Shown: positions 36,323-46,536 of the stretch, in pieces | How positions within the stretch are numbered: the stretch's first letter is position 1 | Layout of the letters: every line of letters begins with the position of its first letter | Source of the DNA: Annulohypoxylon bovei var. microspora | Lineage: Eukaryota; Ascomycota; Sordariomycetes; Xylariales; Hypoxylaceae | Assembly: GCA_022836615.1 (NCBI GenBank) | Contig: MU405240.1 | Coordinates: forward strand, 124,001 to 188,000 | Reading direction: 5' to 3' | Length of the DNA: 64,000 bases | Notes under the pieces: generated by a model | The model's database searches: none | What the model saw: only the letters and a program-made list of their open reading frames with translations | What the model was told of the DNA's origin: nothing | Position numbers and translations under genes: made by a program

Positions 36323-39300
36323 TTAGAACGACCACTGCCTCAACCAGTTTTCCATCCATCCGTCATGAACCGGCCCTAGGTTCGCCAACGTCTGCGAGAC
36401 ACCGAGCGTCTCGCGCGTATTGAGGAGAATCAAGTCTTCTCCCTCGCTAGTTATGCTCTCAAAAAACTCCAAAATCTTGACGGCCGGATTTTGAGCCAAG
36501 TCCTCCGTCTGAGATGCACTCGCGCGCAATGCGTCGATCCAATCTTTCCATGGAACCGTCTTTATGCCAAGGTATCGTGCAACAGTAGGCACTAGTCCTC
36601 GCCCAGCTAGTGCGCTGAGGGTTCACCGCGTGGTAGACCGTAGCACCGGCTTTCTGAGTGTCCGGAGAATTGATCGCAAGCTCAACAATACTTTTGCCAA
36701 GTATGTCTACGGGAATCCAGTCCACCGTCTCCATCCGGCCTATAGAGGAGGGCAGCTTGCCCAGATACTTTGAGCTTGCGATCAAGCTCGGTAGCCATTC
36801 CCGCTTTAGCCACATCCCGCTCGTTGAAGTCGGGCCCGCCACCTGGCCAACACGGCAGACAATGGTAGGGACCTCGGAGTCTTTGGCTGCGGCGTCGAGC
36901 AGTCGTTCGGAGACGAACTTGGACTTTCCGTAGCCCGTTTCTCCCGGCGTATTCCAGCCTTCGAAGATCTGTTCGGCAACGGTTCCCGCATGTCCACCAG
37001 TAGCGCTAACGCTAGAGACGAAGAAAAGCTGCGCACCGAAACGGGAATGCGATGAGAAATCTACGAGTCGCCGGACGATGCCAATGTGGCTAGCAAAAGA
37101 GTCGATGGAGAGGTTGAAGTCAACCTGCCATGCATTGTGAACGATGTGGGTGACTTGACCAAGGAGTTCTTTGTACTCCTGAATCGAGAGTCCGAAATAT
37201 GATTTCGACAGGTCCGCATCTAGACACTGAACCTTATCTGGAAGTGGCTGAAGATCTTTGACAGGCTGTGATTTTTGCTGGCGTTCAAGACTTTCGGGCC
37301 CTCGGTTAAGGCAGTAGATTCGACGTATGCTAGGATCTTTGTGCAATGAGTCAAGTATATACGAGCCAAGGGAACCAGTAGAGCCGGTTAACAAGAAAAC
37401 ATGGCCGTCTGAAGGCTTTGACTGTGCTTTCCTGCCGGAAATTGGCATGTTTGCTGTATGCAGTTCGTAGAGCTTTCGCATCTTCTGTGTGTCAGTTTCT
37501 CTATTCTGTAAAAGTGCTCTTCCCTCTATGAGGACCGAAATAACGGTCTTGAGAGCAGAGATGCTGGAATTCGAGTACACAGTTCTGGTGTCTAGAGACT
37601 GTGGCTTCCCATGAAGAGAAAGGTACCTGTTGAGTTCTCTAGTTATCCCTGTTACTTGCAAGGAATCAAGCCCCAGTTCAAAGAGATCGGTGTCGAGAGA
37701 AAGCGAATTGGCATCAATGTCTGTAGACATAACGATAATATTCTTGACGTGTCCTCAACACTGCCGTGGTTCAGCGTAGCGATGCTCATTTGTCTGTTAC
37801 CAGACAACTCATTTGCGTTGTAGAGCGCATCAAGCTCTGGTGTGTACATATCAACTGTCAACCTTCGCTGCACGGTTCCCTTGCCAGCTCTGAGCATGGG
37901 CTTGTCTGTAGATGTAAAGACAATCATATGGCGATAAATACGCCCGTAGGAAGGAATCTCCTTATTGGCAGCTTGGATCGACGGCCATAGGACTTTCAGC
38001 AGCTCCTCCTTCTGGGCTTCACTTGCTGGGGGTTTAACAGCCTCAACAAGAAGACTCGATTGGAAACGTCCAAGTCCCGTTACGAGCACTGCACTCACAG
38101 CAGGGTTTGCCCCAACGATACTCTCCATGTCGAGAGGATTGAGCTTCTCGCCAGTGGAAAAGACGATGATATCATCCGCCCGGCCTTTGTAGAGCCAGAG
38201 GTTCTTGTTAGTTGGATGTCTTAAAAATAGATCCTTCATTGGCCACTCGTTTAATTCAGGGAAAGTGCCAAAAATCCCTTGATATTTCTCAAGTGCTGGG
38301 TTTCGTACGATGACTTGCTCGTATAAGTCTCCAGAAAAGGGGCGATATTCATATCCTAATACTGGGCTAAGGCTGATATAAGCCGAATCTTCTGAATTGC
38401 AGAGTTGAGCAGGGAAGAGGCTACATTCCGTCGAGCCGAAAGAAGCAAGCAACATGGTCTTCGTACTGATGAGGTCGGACACTGCTTTGGGACAAGGACC
38501 CCCACCATATGCAATCAGTTCCAGCCTACCAAGATTCTGTAGATACTCGGGGTTGTTGGCCAAATCAACCAGCATTGTGGGCACAAGACAGCTTTGTTGC
38601 ACATTCCCGTGGACATGAACCCCATTGATAACGTCAACAGAAGGTGGAAAAGGCCCCAAAACCACCGTAAAGCCCGCAAATATGGGAGCCGGAAGAAGCA
38701 TCGTGATCCCCGCGCAATGGAATAGGGGGAAGGCCATATAGACCCTCTTCCCTGCACACATGGCAGGATAAGTTGGCTGTTGTCCCAAGGACGGTAAAGC
38801 TCCGAAGGCATCAAGTGGTGAAATTGTGGCGTGTGTTTGTACAATAGGTTTTGGCAAGCCCGTCGAGCCCGACGTATGCAGAACAACAAATGGCTCGGCC
38901 CTAGCTTCGGAAAAAGATTTCGTATATGGATAAGGCTTTCCTTCGAGCTTTTCGTTAAACCAGTAGTCTAGTTCGGGGGTTTCCAGGTGACGCATTGGCC
39001 TTGCTGTTAGGACCTGCTTGACGACCGGCAAGGGGAAATTGGTGGGGGATATGAAAGTTTTACAGTCTGTTTTCTCGAACAAGGATAGATTTGCTTCAAG
39101 TGTGTTGCGAGTTGAGATAAGAAGGAGTTTATATCCAGTCTTAATGCAAGCGAGGACGGATATCGCATAGAGAAGATCTTGAGGACCTATGTAGGCGAGC
39201 GTTGGGAACCCTTGGCCTCGCCCTAGATGTTCGTCTATATACCATGAGAAGCGATTAATAGCGCACGCAAATGACTTTATATCTATGTCCCTGAAGCCAT

Positions 39301-39409
39301 CCGCTGGGTTTTTAGTCCTTGCCACGGAATATAACAGACGATGAGGGTCGGATAGTGCAATCTCGTCCACGAGAGACGGTAACAACCTCTCGCCAAGTAC
39401 GGGCGCCAT
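36323..39409 (-). pseudogene. NRPS-like A-T-R adenylate-forming reductase, broken by two frameshifts
   Basis: The minus strand from ATG 39409 encodes an adenylation domain (core VVLHTSGSTGLPKPIV at 176-190; LLASFGSTECS; LWLYKGRADDIIVFSTGEKL; PMLRAGKGTVQRR with the catalytic Lys), a carrier domain (FELGLDSLQ, pantetheine Ser) and a short-chain-dehydrogenase-type thioester reductase domain (LLTGSTGSLGSYIL nucleotide loop; YGKSKFVSERL with the Tyr/Lys pair). Intact relatives of about 1,030-1,100 residues reduce an enzyme-bound acid to an aldehyde or alcohol. Here the frame is lost twice. Near 37745-37750, between the A and T domains, one base appears to be missing. Near 36592-36602, in the reductase domain, one base appears to be extra. 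No splice pair explains either. Everything else is well conserved, so the breaks are recent or are sequencing errors. The C-terminus WMENWLRQWSF is intact. Confidence 0.85.
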
Positions 39410-40108
39410 TATACTTAGAGAATCCGCAACATAAATTAAACTAATTGATAACTAGGTATAATATGATAAAAATACCGTAGCGAAGATGATGTTATCCAGC
39501 GGTTCGGTCTAAGATGATCGGCTGAGTAACGAACACGTTTAACAAAATGAGGGGATGGTAGTGAGTAAGCCTTAACTATATACATACTAGTAACTATTAC
39601 GTTCCCCTTTTCTTATGATATTATAGGTAATTACCTAGATAATCATTGTTGGTATTTTGTTGGTAGTTGCTGACGTTATAGCCCCAGGTCCACATAACCC
39701 TCGAAAGTTGACTCGATATTGAAAGTAGGTAGTCAATATTTAATTGGCTAACTAAACTATATATAGGTACCTACCTAGGTAGGCATTCGTGTACCAACAC
39801 AAGCGGGTTCGAATCCCGCTGTGGTAATTAGTTAAGTCGAACCCAAGTTTTTCCTATGGGCACGTCGGACGATGTGGAGGGTGGTTCTGAATCGTTATAA
39901 TAAGGTGTACTCGATTTTTTTTCTCTCCTGGTATATAAGACCTCCAGCTAATGCTGAAGCCAGCTAACCTTACCTAATGCCATAAACGATTAATAGGTAA
40001 GCGATCTGTTTTTTTATTACCTACCTCCTATGTGCCTCGTTAACATTCTTATACATACGAAAGTCACGGCCAAAAGTTTCGCACATCTGATTAGGGGTTA
40101 AAATTAGG
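39410..40108. other. Intergenic region upstream of the reductase
   Basis: AT-rich. Contains a TACCTACCTAGGTAGG run at 39,768-39,783 and a tRNA-like fragment (separate entry). The LTR element begins just after. Confidence 0.5.
39792..39826 (+). other. tRNA-like fragment (T-arm plus partial acceptor stem)
   Basis: A perfect T-arm, GCGGG-TTCGAAT-CCCGC (39803-39819), is followed by TGTGGTA. TACCA at 39792 could pair with TGGTA at 39822-39826. No D-arm, anticodon arm or A-box of normal spacing is present upstream, so this is not a complete tRNA gene; a truncated relic is the likeliest reading. Confidence 0.4.
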
Positions 40109-40113
40109 TATGT

Positions 40114-40302
40114 TGTTGGCAGTAAAAGGGTTTTACTAGCCAAAGGACGCTTTGTGGCTTTGTGTGGCTTTATGTGGCTTATGCTATATAAGGCTACGTT
40201 TGTTTGGGATTGAAAGTTGGTAATTTGTACGTTTATATAATATAGGATATCGTAATATATCATACAATATTACACGTAACGTATCGTGACCTATTGCCTT
40301 CA
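40114..40302 (+). repeat. 5' LTR
   Basis: TG...CA termini, 189 bp, same length as the 3' LTR. It differs from the 3' copy at about 15 positions, all transitions, with A or T in this copy at all but one of them. Confidence 0.9.
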
Positions 40303-40387
40303 TGGTAACAACCTCCTCCGTTTTGAGTAATTATTCGAAGGATTAGGTTACAATTTTCAGGCCTTTTGGCTTGGAGGGGGGGGATTG

Positions 40388-40960
40388 ATGGCATTAGGAT
40401 CTGGAGATGATGTTGCCTTATTGAGAGCTTAGGTTGACAGGTTGGAGAAAGCCTTGAAGGAGCTGACGATCAAGCAAGAGCAAGCTGAGAACCCTGACGA
40501 TACGACGTCATCATCCTCACCCTCATCAACGAACGATACGAACCTGTACGATGATGGTGATCCTGTTACGTACGTCACAGGTCCTGAGTTGGATCTGATC
40601 GGTTGAAACAGCGATGTGGAGAATAAAATCTCGAATGCATAGATTCGAGCACGTTTTATTTACGACCCTAAGAATAAAACCACGGATATATAGATGTGGG
40701 TACGTTTTATTTGCGGTACTGAGGAATGGATTATTTGACAGCGTATTTTGCTGGAATTTCGCAGCCGTATTGGTAAGGCATTTGGTAGAGTAACCGGCAA
40801 AGGTAATAACCATATTACGGATCAAGATGGTAAAAAATGCTGGAAGTGTGGGAAGCCGGGAGACATTTACCGAGACTGCCTTGGCAACAGCAAGGCTGGC
40901 GAAGCCCACGAGGCTGATGGATCAGGAGATGAACCTAAGGTAATACGGGTGTTCTTCTGA
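40388..40960 (+). pseudogene. Decayed gag-like frame with zinc knuckle
   Basis: A single frame from ATG 40388 to TGA 40960 has about five internal stops but keeps protein character: a helical, charged stretch (VDRLEKALKELTIKQEQAE), a Ser/Asp-rich region, and a CCHC-type zinc knuckle, CWKCGKPGDIYRDC, near 40838-40880, in which the His is replaced by Asp. Retroelement Gag proteins use this motif to bind RNA. Stops are TAG or TGA, as C-to-T change at CAG/CGA or G-to-A change at TGG would produce. Confidence 0.7.
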
Positions 40961-41160
40961 GCGTTGAAGCATGGAGAGCATTGCTGGGATAAGCAACGGA
41001 GCCGTAAGGCTGTATGACTAATTATTTGCGGAATCTTGTGCAGGATCGTTAGAGGGATCAAGATATGCTATGGTTTATCACGATAGCTAGCCAGTTGAAC
41101 CCTTAAGGGTAAGAGTGTGAGCAGTAGTGAGATCCTTACGATGCATATGGCGATAGCTAG

Positions 41161-41253
41161 GGGCTGAAAGAGGCCAAACAGGGCTGAAAAAGGCCGACAA
41201 CAGGGCTGAAAAAGGCCGAATCAGGGCTGAAAAAGGCCGACAGCAAGGTTGAA
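41161..41253. repeat. Tandem array of about 21-bp units in the LTR element
   Basis: Four units of GGGCTGAAAAAGGCCGA plus 3-5 variable bases, starting at 41161, 41181, 41203 and 41224, and then a decayed fifth. It lies just upstream of the 3' LTR. Confidence 0.85.
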
Positions 41254-41300
41254 AATAGTGTTTTGGATGGCGTTTGGATGGCACTGGCGCCAGGAGAGCG

Positions 41301-41489
41301 TGTTGGCAGTAAAAGGGTTTTATTGGCCAAAGGGCGCTTTGTGGCTTTGTGTGGCTTTATGTGGCTTATGCCATATAAGGCTACGTCTGTTTGGGATTGA
41401 AAGCTGGTAATTTGTACGTTCATATAACACAGGATATCGTAATACATCACACGGTATTACACGCAACGCATCGTGACCTATTGCCTTCA
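41301..41489 (+). repeat. 3' LTR
   Basis: Same boundaries and length as the 5' LTR; preceded by a short purine-rich stretch (GGAGAGCG) in the place of a polypurine tract. Confidence 0.9.
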
Positions 41490-41494
41490 TATGT

Positions 41495-42018
41495 AAACAA
41501 AGGCATTTATGCACTGTGACTCGTGAGAAGCTTTGTCTTTGTGGCTGGATGCCCTGGGCTATAGCAGTCTGCCTGGGTTATAAATGCCTGGTCTTTTTGC
41601 GGTAATCTGACTGGTCATATTGTGCGAAGGACCTATTCGCTGCTGCATCCCGTCGATCTTAGAACGCCACCACTTCATAAGCAGGCAAAATGTGGAAGTG
41701 AGAAGCATGTACATACCTATTGTGACTCATTTGCTTCAGGGACAAGACAATCGGGGTGGATGGACGGGCCAATAAAACGCCTGTAATCCAATTCACAGAT
41801 GCACATGCGAGGTTGCTGCCTATTACCAGCCTGCCAGCTCAACTGTGAATGCCTGCACTGGTAGATAGGTAGGTAGGTAGTTTCTAGTCAAAGCTCCTGG
41901 CTAGATGTAGGTACTTAATATTCAAGAACTCCCCGTTCTGGATCAATTTTGGGTATATCACATCCCATTCTCATGAACCCACCTTCATTAGATACAGATA
42001 GGGACTTCAATAACCGAC
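41495..42018. other. Upstream region of the F-box-like gene
   Basis: About 520 bp, no gene seen. Includes a GATAGGTAGGTAGGTAG run at about 41,863-41,880. Confidence 0.5.
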
Positions 42019-43305
42019 ATGGGCCAATATTGGAAACTCGTCAATGTCGACAAGTTCGAGACGCCACCCGGATATCTCGGAATGGGTGGGTTCAAGATGA
42101 TACAGCTCCTGCTAGACAGAGATGCGCAACCACTCATAGCTCTACTGACTGTCCCTGACTTAAAAAGTGGTTTGTCGTCGGAGTCTGAACTTACAAGATC
42201 GCGAGGAAACAAGTATAGTTGAAAACGATTGCCAGTAAAAATAACGATATAACTGACAAAAGATACAGTGTATCTTGTCGCCTAGCGACTCTCCCCCAGG
42301 AAATCTTCGACGCCATTACTGCCGAGCTATCAGACCCAATCTCTGTTCTGAACTTAGCCCTTGCCTGCTCGTACTTCTGGAGAGCTCTTCTCCCTCAGGT
42401 GAAAGCAGCCATCTGCACTATCCGAGCACCGGTGAGTAAAATTCTCACCCCTTCCTTTTGGTCTATCTCGGAAGTAAGAGCTTCATAATCAAGCTGGACG
42501 ATGAGTTGATGCTCTAGAGATGTGCATAAAGCTCCTCAAATTCTCTGTTAGGTGATATTCTCTGTTAGGTGATATTCTCTGTTAGGTGATAAATGACTGA
42601 CACTCATTGTTGTAGTGGGCTGGTGATCGCCTTGTTTTTGCTGGAGACTATGCCGTGGGAGTCCCTCCAAACTGCGAAGATTACAAGAACAATGAGAACT
42701 ATTCCGTAGCGGGAGGTGAATTTGAAGCTCGAAATCCATTATACTGTATCAGGAGGTGTAGAATAGGTCCACTTGACATAGAAGAACCACCTGAGCCTCC
42801 CAACCTTGAAGACCTCAACGACGCTGACGAGCAGCTTTTTGTGTACCTTTCGCTTGAACCTCACCCTGGTAACGATGCTGAAGACTCCGACGACCCTGAA
42901 AACCCCGACGATCCTGAAAACCCCGATCACCCTGAAGACCCTGACGAGCAGCTTTTTGAGCGTTTACATTCTACGCTTCGATGTCACCCTGACACTGAAC
43001 TGCCTGGAGTCCTGCGGAACTTGACGAAGCAGCAGTATGTTCTGGATTCAAAGCTTGCAGAGTCCAAATGCCCGTGCAGTCTAGGTGAAGCCATCATGGT
43101 TCGAACACAGTGGACTAACGATCCCTTCGGGGCTGACGGAACAGATGATTGGACTGGGGATCGCTTCGATATTCGAAGCATCAAGGAGGTCCCAGTGGGG
43201 TGGACTGATGTAAGTGATGAAACGATCGATCTCTTGGTTCGTGCATCCTATGGCTATTTTTCCGAGGACGAAGAGACCGACCACTTACGGGCGTGGGTTC
43301 GATGA
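42019..43305 (+). CDS. Fungal F-box-like protein
   Basis: Exons 42019-42212, 42269-42431 and 42616-43305 give 349 codons (348 residues) in phase. The start MGQYWKLVNVDKFETPPGYLG is characteristic of a fungus-specific family that then carries an F-box-like segment, here RLATLPQEIFDAITAELSD...LALACSYFWRALLP, and a WAGDRLVFAGDY block after the second intron; finding that block on the far side supports the splicing. The F-box would link a target to a Skp1-Cullin ubiquitin ligase. The second half has acidic Asp/Pro repeats (DDPENPDDPENPDHPEDPDEQL-like, about residues 205-230) flanked by two copies of DEQLF. Exon 1 is shorter than in relatives I remember and lacks the second N-terminal block, so the protein may be partly degraded. 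It sits between the LTR relic and a HET gene. Confidence 0.7.
42542..42590. repeat. 17-bp tandem repeat in F-box gene intron 2
   Basis: Three copies of TCTCTGTTAGGTGATAT. Each contains TTAG and so supplies decoy acceptor-like sites before the true acceptor TTGTAG at 42615. Confidence 0.85.
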
Positions 43306-43808
43306 ACAGGGACGGGGACTTCATTCCATGATATTAGTAGTACGGATCGGCCCGGGCAAGTGAGTTGTTAAAATTGTCTAGAGTTAAAATTTGACACAAA
43401 TCTATAATATTGAAAATTAGATTTCTACCACTGGGCAGCACTACTTGACGATAGTAGTCCCAGGTGGATTTTATTAGTAATCGTCTGATATAGGGGTGAT
43501 TACTAGCCTAGTAGGTACGTACTAGCAACTAGTCGTCAAGGAGGGCGGCAACGAGTGTGCTTAGTTGTTCAGGTCAATTCCCTGGGTTCGAATCGCAGCT
43601 GAGCTTTTTGCTATTTTAATGTTTTTCTTTTTTCCAATGCTACGCTTTTAATGATCCGTTTTCTTTGCACAAATATATATATATATATATTTCATTCTTT
43701 CTTTCTACCTCTTCATATTAGATAGATACCTACAAATCATTTAATCATAAAATGCGCTTCGCTTGCGATAAACCCAAGAGGGCTAACCAACCGTCAGGGC
43801 CGTGTCGC
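43306..43808. other. Convergent 3' region with AT microsatellite
   Basis: About 500 bp between converging genes. Contains an (AT)n run at about 43,672-43,690 and a tRNA-like fragment at 43,582-43,609. Confidence 0.5.
43582..43609 (+). other. Weak tRNA T-arm-like fragment
   Basis: CTGGG-TTCGAAT-CGCAG pairs at four of five positions and is followed after seven bases by a T-run that could end a Pol III transcript. The rest of a tRNA cannot be folded upstream. Probably a relic or chance. Confidence 0.2.
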
Positions 43809-45959
43809 TCAAATAAATGTAAAAAATTCGGCTTCTTTACCTCCTTTCTGTTGCATTTGCACTAATTCGCCATCCATGATACCGTCGACATAGCATTCTC
43901 CAAGAAGGATGTAATTCTGGCTTTCCTGCTCTCCGGTCTTCCGAGTTATAAACGGAACTGGAACTCCTAGAATAACCACTACCAGATCGCCAGATTTCAT
44001 GCAAGCTGGACCTATTCCTATGAAACCTCTTTCTGTGATGAAGAACCTCCTGCCTACACATGATCGTAGTAGTGCAGCTTGGAAAAGCATGCCTGCTCCC
44101 GGATACCACTTATCTCTAATGATGTGCCAGATCTTGGTAACCGAGGAGGCGGGATGGGAGGACCACCCCACATTCTGCTGGAACCAGGCTTCTGCCGAGT
44201 CAACCATATCTTTGGTGTCATCTTCTTGATCGTCCGGGGATCCGTCATTCGTCTGTACCGACGAAGTACGCACGAAGGCCTCAAAGATCCCCTTAACGGT
44301 GGTATAGGTCGGAAGACAAAGCTGAGAAGTTGAGTCCTGCATCATAGCTCCAGCCGGAGTGTTATCGTTTCCATTAGTAGCTCCTCGACGATAATAGTCA
44401 GTGGTGAGGGACCATGCCGATGTAACGAAATCTATCTCTGCCTGACGCGGTGGGTAATGCCACTCTATTAGCTCGTCCAGAGCTCGTAGTGGAGCATTCG
44501 TGTCAATGAGGGGGTTGGTGATCGATACCACGGAGTCTAGGGAGTATCCAGAGACTCGTAATTTCTCAGAATTTCCAGTTACTTGAATGTTCATTTTTTG
44601 GTTGGCGTCTGCGCTGAAGAGGTCATAGTCAAAAGCGGATGTTCGGCGAGGCTCCGACCACATGGGCGTCCAGGATGGACAACCAGGTATCGATGGATCA
44701 TCCAAGAGCTCCACTGCTGCAAGCGGTCGAAGCGTTCCGTGAGTAAGTATGATGAACCAGGTTGCGTCTCTGAACACTTGAGCAACTGGTTTTTCGTAGT
44801 TGATAGCGACCAGTTTATCACTTGGGGCGGTGGCATTTGCAACGTCCCCGGCTATCCCAAGTACAGCAAATACATGATCTGCTGGGTTAGTTGCCTTTCG
44901 TGTCCGTGATTTGTTTAGTAAGGGGAAAAGGCTCTCTTTACGCCCGGGGAGCTCTTGAATCTGGCATAGATACAAAGCCGCTGGGATGTCTACCCCGGCA
45001 GATGATTCTTCTGAAACCACCCCGGTGACGCGCAACTGCAGTGTGAAGGGATTTCGGATGTCACCAGCATCCATTACACGCACAGCGTCGGCGAACAATT
45101 TCCAATCTAATTCCCAAGGTCCTAAGAGTATCTTGGCATTCCTGGCCAATACTGCTTCTTGGACAATCCATACCCGGTGGAACCACGGCTGGTTGAAGAA
45201 TGCGCCAAGGATTCGGTGTTCCGGGGTCTTCTGAGATGGAAATCCAAGTAGATCTACATCCGGTAAGCCATAGTCATTGGTCTTGACTCGGTGTGAGTTC
45301 CGTAATGCCTGAGCGATGAAAGATAGCACGACTGACATAGAGTCAATGTCGGCAAGGCGTTTGCGCCCAAAGGCACGATCCAGCCGAGAGGTCTGCAATT
45401 CGGACGTCGAAATATCTGGCGCGACCAGCTCGTTCCCTAACCAGATACACACCATGGAGGCTGTGGTATATATCCTGCGCATGAGCTTGACCTGTTCAGC
45501 GCGTTCTTGAAGATCGTCCTGGTTAATGCACAGAGCGTCTATCCAAAACAATAGCGGGTCGTCACCAGCTCTCCGAGACTCGATCCTATCGACTTCGTTG
45601 CGGTTTTGGGCGACGTCTTTCCATGCACGTCGTTTAGAATGGAGGATATGAGATTCATCCACCACGGCTATACCATTCATAGCAGGATCACCATCTTTCG
45701 GAAACTGGCGTAACGCCACCAGCGCTGATGCTAAATTTTGAGTTACTTCCATAGGATAGTCATCGCACTTAATTGGCACCGGGTTCTCGACAGAACCCCA
45801 GACGTAAGAAAGTGCCTGATAACATGGCGATTCGTCTAAATGAGGAACGACTCTAATGTTGACCCTTATTAGATCTGAAGGCCAGCCGGGCTCAATGCTG
45901 AGAAGACGTATGGAGTTAGCTGAATCAGGTAAGGATTGATAAGTGTATTTTGACTCCAT
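43809..45959 (-). CDS. HET-domain protein
   Basis: An intronless minus-strand frame of 716 residues. The N-terminal half has the canonical HET domain: IRLLSIEPGWPSD, YQALSYVWGS at about 47-56, an insert of about 80 residues, LFWIDALCINQDDLQERAEQV at about 138-158, and later FNQPWFHRVWIVQEAVLARN. A standard continuation follows (ATNPADHVFAVLGIAGD). HET proteins mediate non-self recognition and cell death when genetically different fungal cells fuse. The C-terminal part, GRRFFITERGFIGIGPACMKSGD and VPFITRK, is the small C-terminal block common in HET proteins. The frame is intact, and the start codon 45959 places IRLLSIEPG at the expected distance. It is divergent from the membrane-protein gene at 46537. 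Confidence 0.93.
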   Translation of the reverse strand: MESKYTYQSLPDSANSIRLLSIEPGWPSDLIRVNIRVVPHLDESPCYQALSYVWGSVENPVPIKCDDYPMEVTQNLASALVALRQFPKDGDPAMNGIAVVDESHILHSKRRAWKDVAQNRNEVDRIESRRAGDDPLLFWIDALCINQDDLQERAEQVKLMRRIYTTASMVCIWLGNELVAPDISTSELQTSRLDRAFGRKRLADIDSMSVVLSFIAQALRNSHRVKTNDYGLPDVDLLGFPSQKTPEHRILGAFFNQPWFHRVWIVQEAVLARNAKILLGPWELDWKLFADAVRVMDAGDIRNPFTLQLRVTGVVSEESSAGVDIPAALYLCQIQELPGRKESLFPLLNKSRTRKATNPADHVFAVLGIAGDVANATAPSDKLVAINYEKPVAQVFRDATWFIILTHGTLRPLAAVELLDDPSIPGCPSWTPMWSEPRRTSAFDYDLFSADANQKMNIQVTGNSEKLRVSGYSLDSVVSITNPLIDTNAPLRALDELIEWHYPPRQAEIDFVTSAWSLTTDYYRRGATNGNDNTPAGAMMQDSTSQLCLPTYTTVKGIFEAFVRTSSVQTNDGSPDDQEDDTKDMVDSAEAWFQQNVGWSSHPASSVTKIWHIIRDKWYPGAGMLFQAALLRSCVGRRFFITERGFIGIGPACMKSGDLVVVILGVPVPFITRKTGEQESQNYILLGECYVDGIMDGELVQMQQKGGKEAEFFTFI

Positions 45960-46536
45960 ATCATTGATGTAGAAATTTAATTGAATGACCTGGCCAGATC
46001 AGAGAGATACCGGTTGATTTAGAGCGCTTCTGTCGGTTTTCTGAGCTTGCATGTTACCCTCCAGGGCACTCCCATGCCCTCAGCCGCAGAAGATCTACCT
46101 ACAGCTATAAATACTTGCCAATCACGGTTAATATAGGTACGACCTAGATACCTTGGTGAGTAGCTACATTTCGAGGGTTGTTTGAAGCCTTACAGAAACC
46201 ATACCGTAATTATTTCAATAAGTACCTAAGTTAATACAAAAGAAGTTATAAATATTAATATATTAAAACAATTAATTAACGACCGTGTCAAGTACTTTCT
46301 ACGTTGGACTTTTAGAGATTAGCAGACGCTCTAGCTGTGCCGTAGACCTGCATATAAACAGTTTCGGCACAGCCCCTGAGCGCTGACTGGGGGAGGGAGG
46401 GTTTACTGCACTCACATTTGGATATTTAAAAAAAAACATAAGAAATATAACTTCATTTCGTGTTTTTTAAAAGAATTATTTCCCCTTAGATCATATAAAA
46501 CTAAAGAAGATGGCTAGAATACGCACTTTATTTAAG
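45960..46536. other. Divergent intergenic region
   Basis: AT-rich, about 570 bp. Probably contains the HET promoter and the first exon or leader of the next gene, whose start codon I could not place. An ATG at 46510 (MARIRTLFKEIK) is in a different frame from the next exon. Confidence 0.45.

Larger units (their letters stand above)
40114..41489 (+). mobile_element. Non-autonomous LTR retrotransposon relic (1,376 bp)
   Basis: Two direct 189-bp repeats (40114-40302 and 41301-41489), both starting TGTTGGCAG and ending GCCTTCA, bound the element. It is flanked by a perfect 5-bp target duplication TATGT (40109-40113 and 41490-41494), the typical length for retroviral-type integrases. Right after the 5' LTR, TGGTAACAACC starts with the TGG expected of a tRNA primer-binding site. 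The roughly 1-kb interior has no polymerase, only a gag-like frame with stops and a short tandem repeat array, so mobility would have needed another element's enzymes. The orientation is given by the LTR/primer-site order and by the gag frame. Confidence 0.88.

Noticed and set aside
40021..40263. 80-codon minus frame and its near-copy at 41157-41514
   Set aside because: They are readings of the two LTRs of one retroelement, not genes.
43582..43609. Complete tRNA gene ending in a T-run
   Set aside because: Only a mismatched T-arm is present; the acceptor, D and anticodon arms cannot be built upstream.
33930..46536. A functional secondary-metabolite gene cluster around the NRPS-like reductase
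   Set aside because: The reductase is broken and no tailoring oxygenases, transporters or cluster regulators lie next to it.
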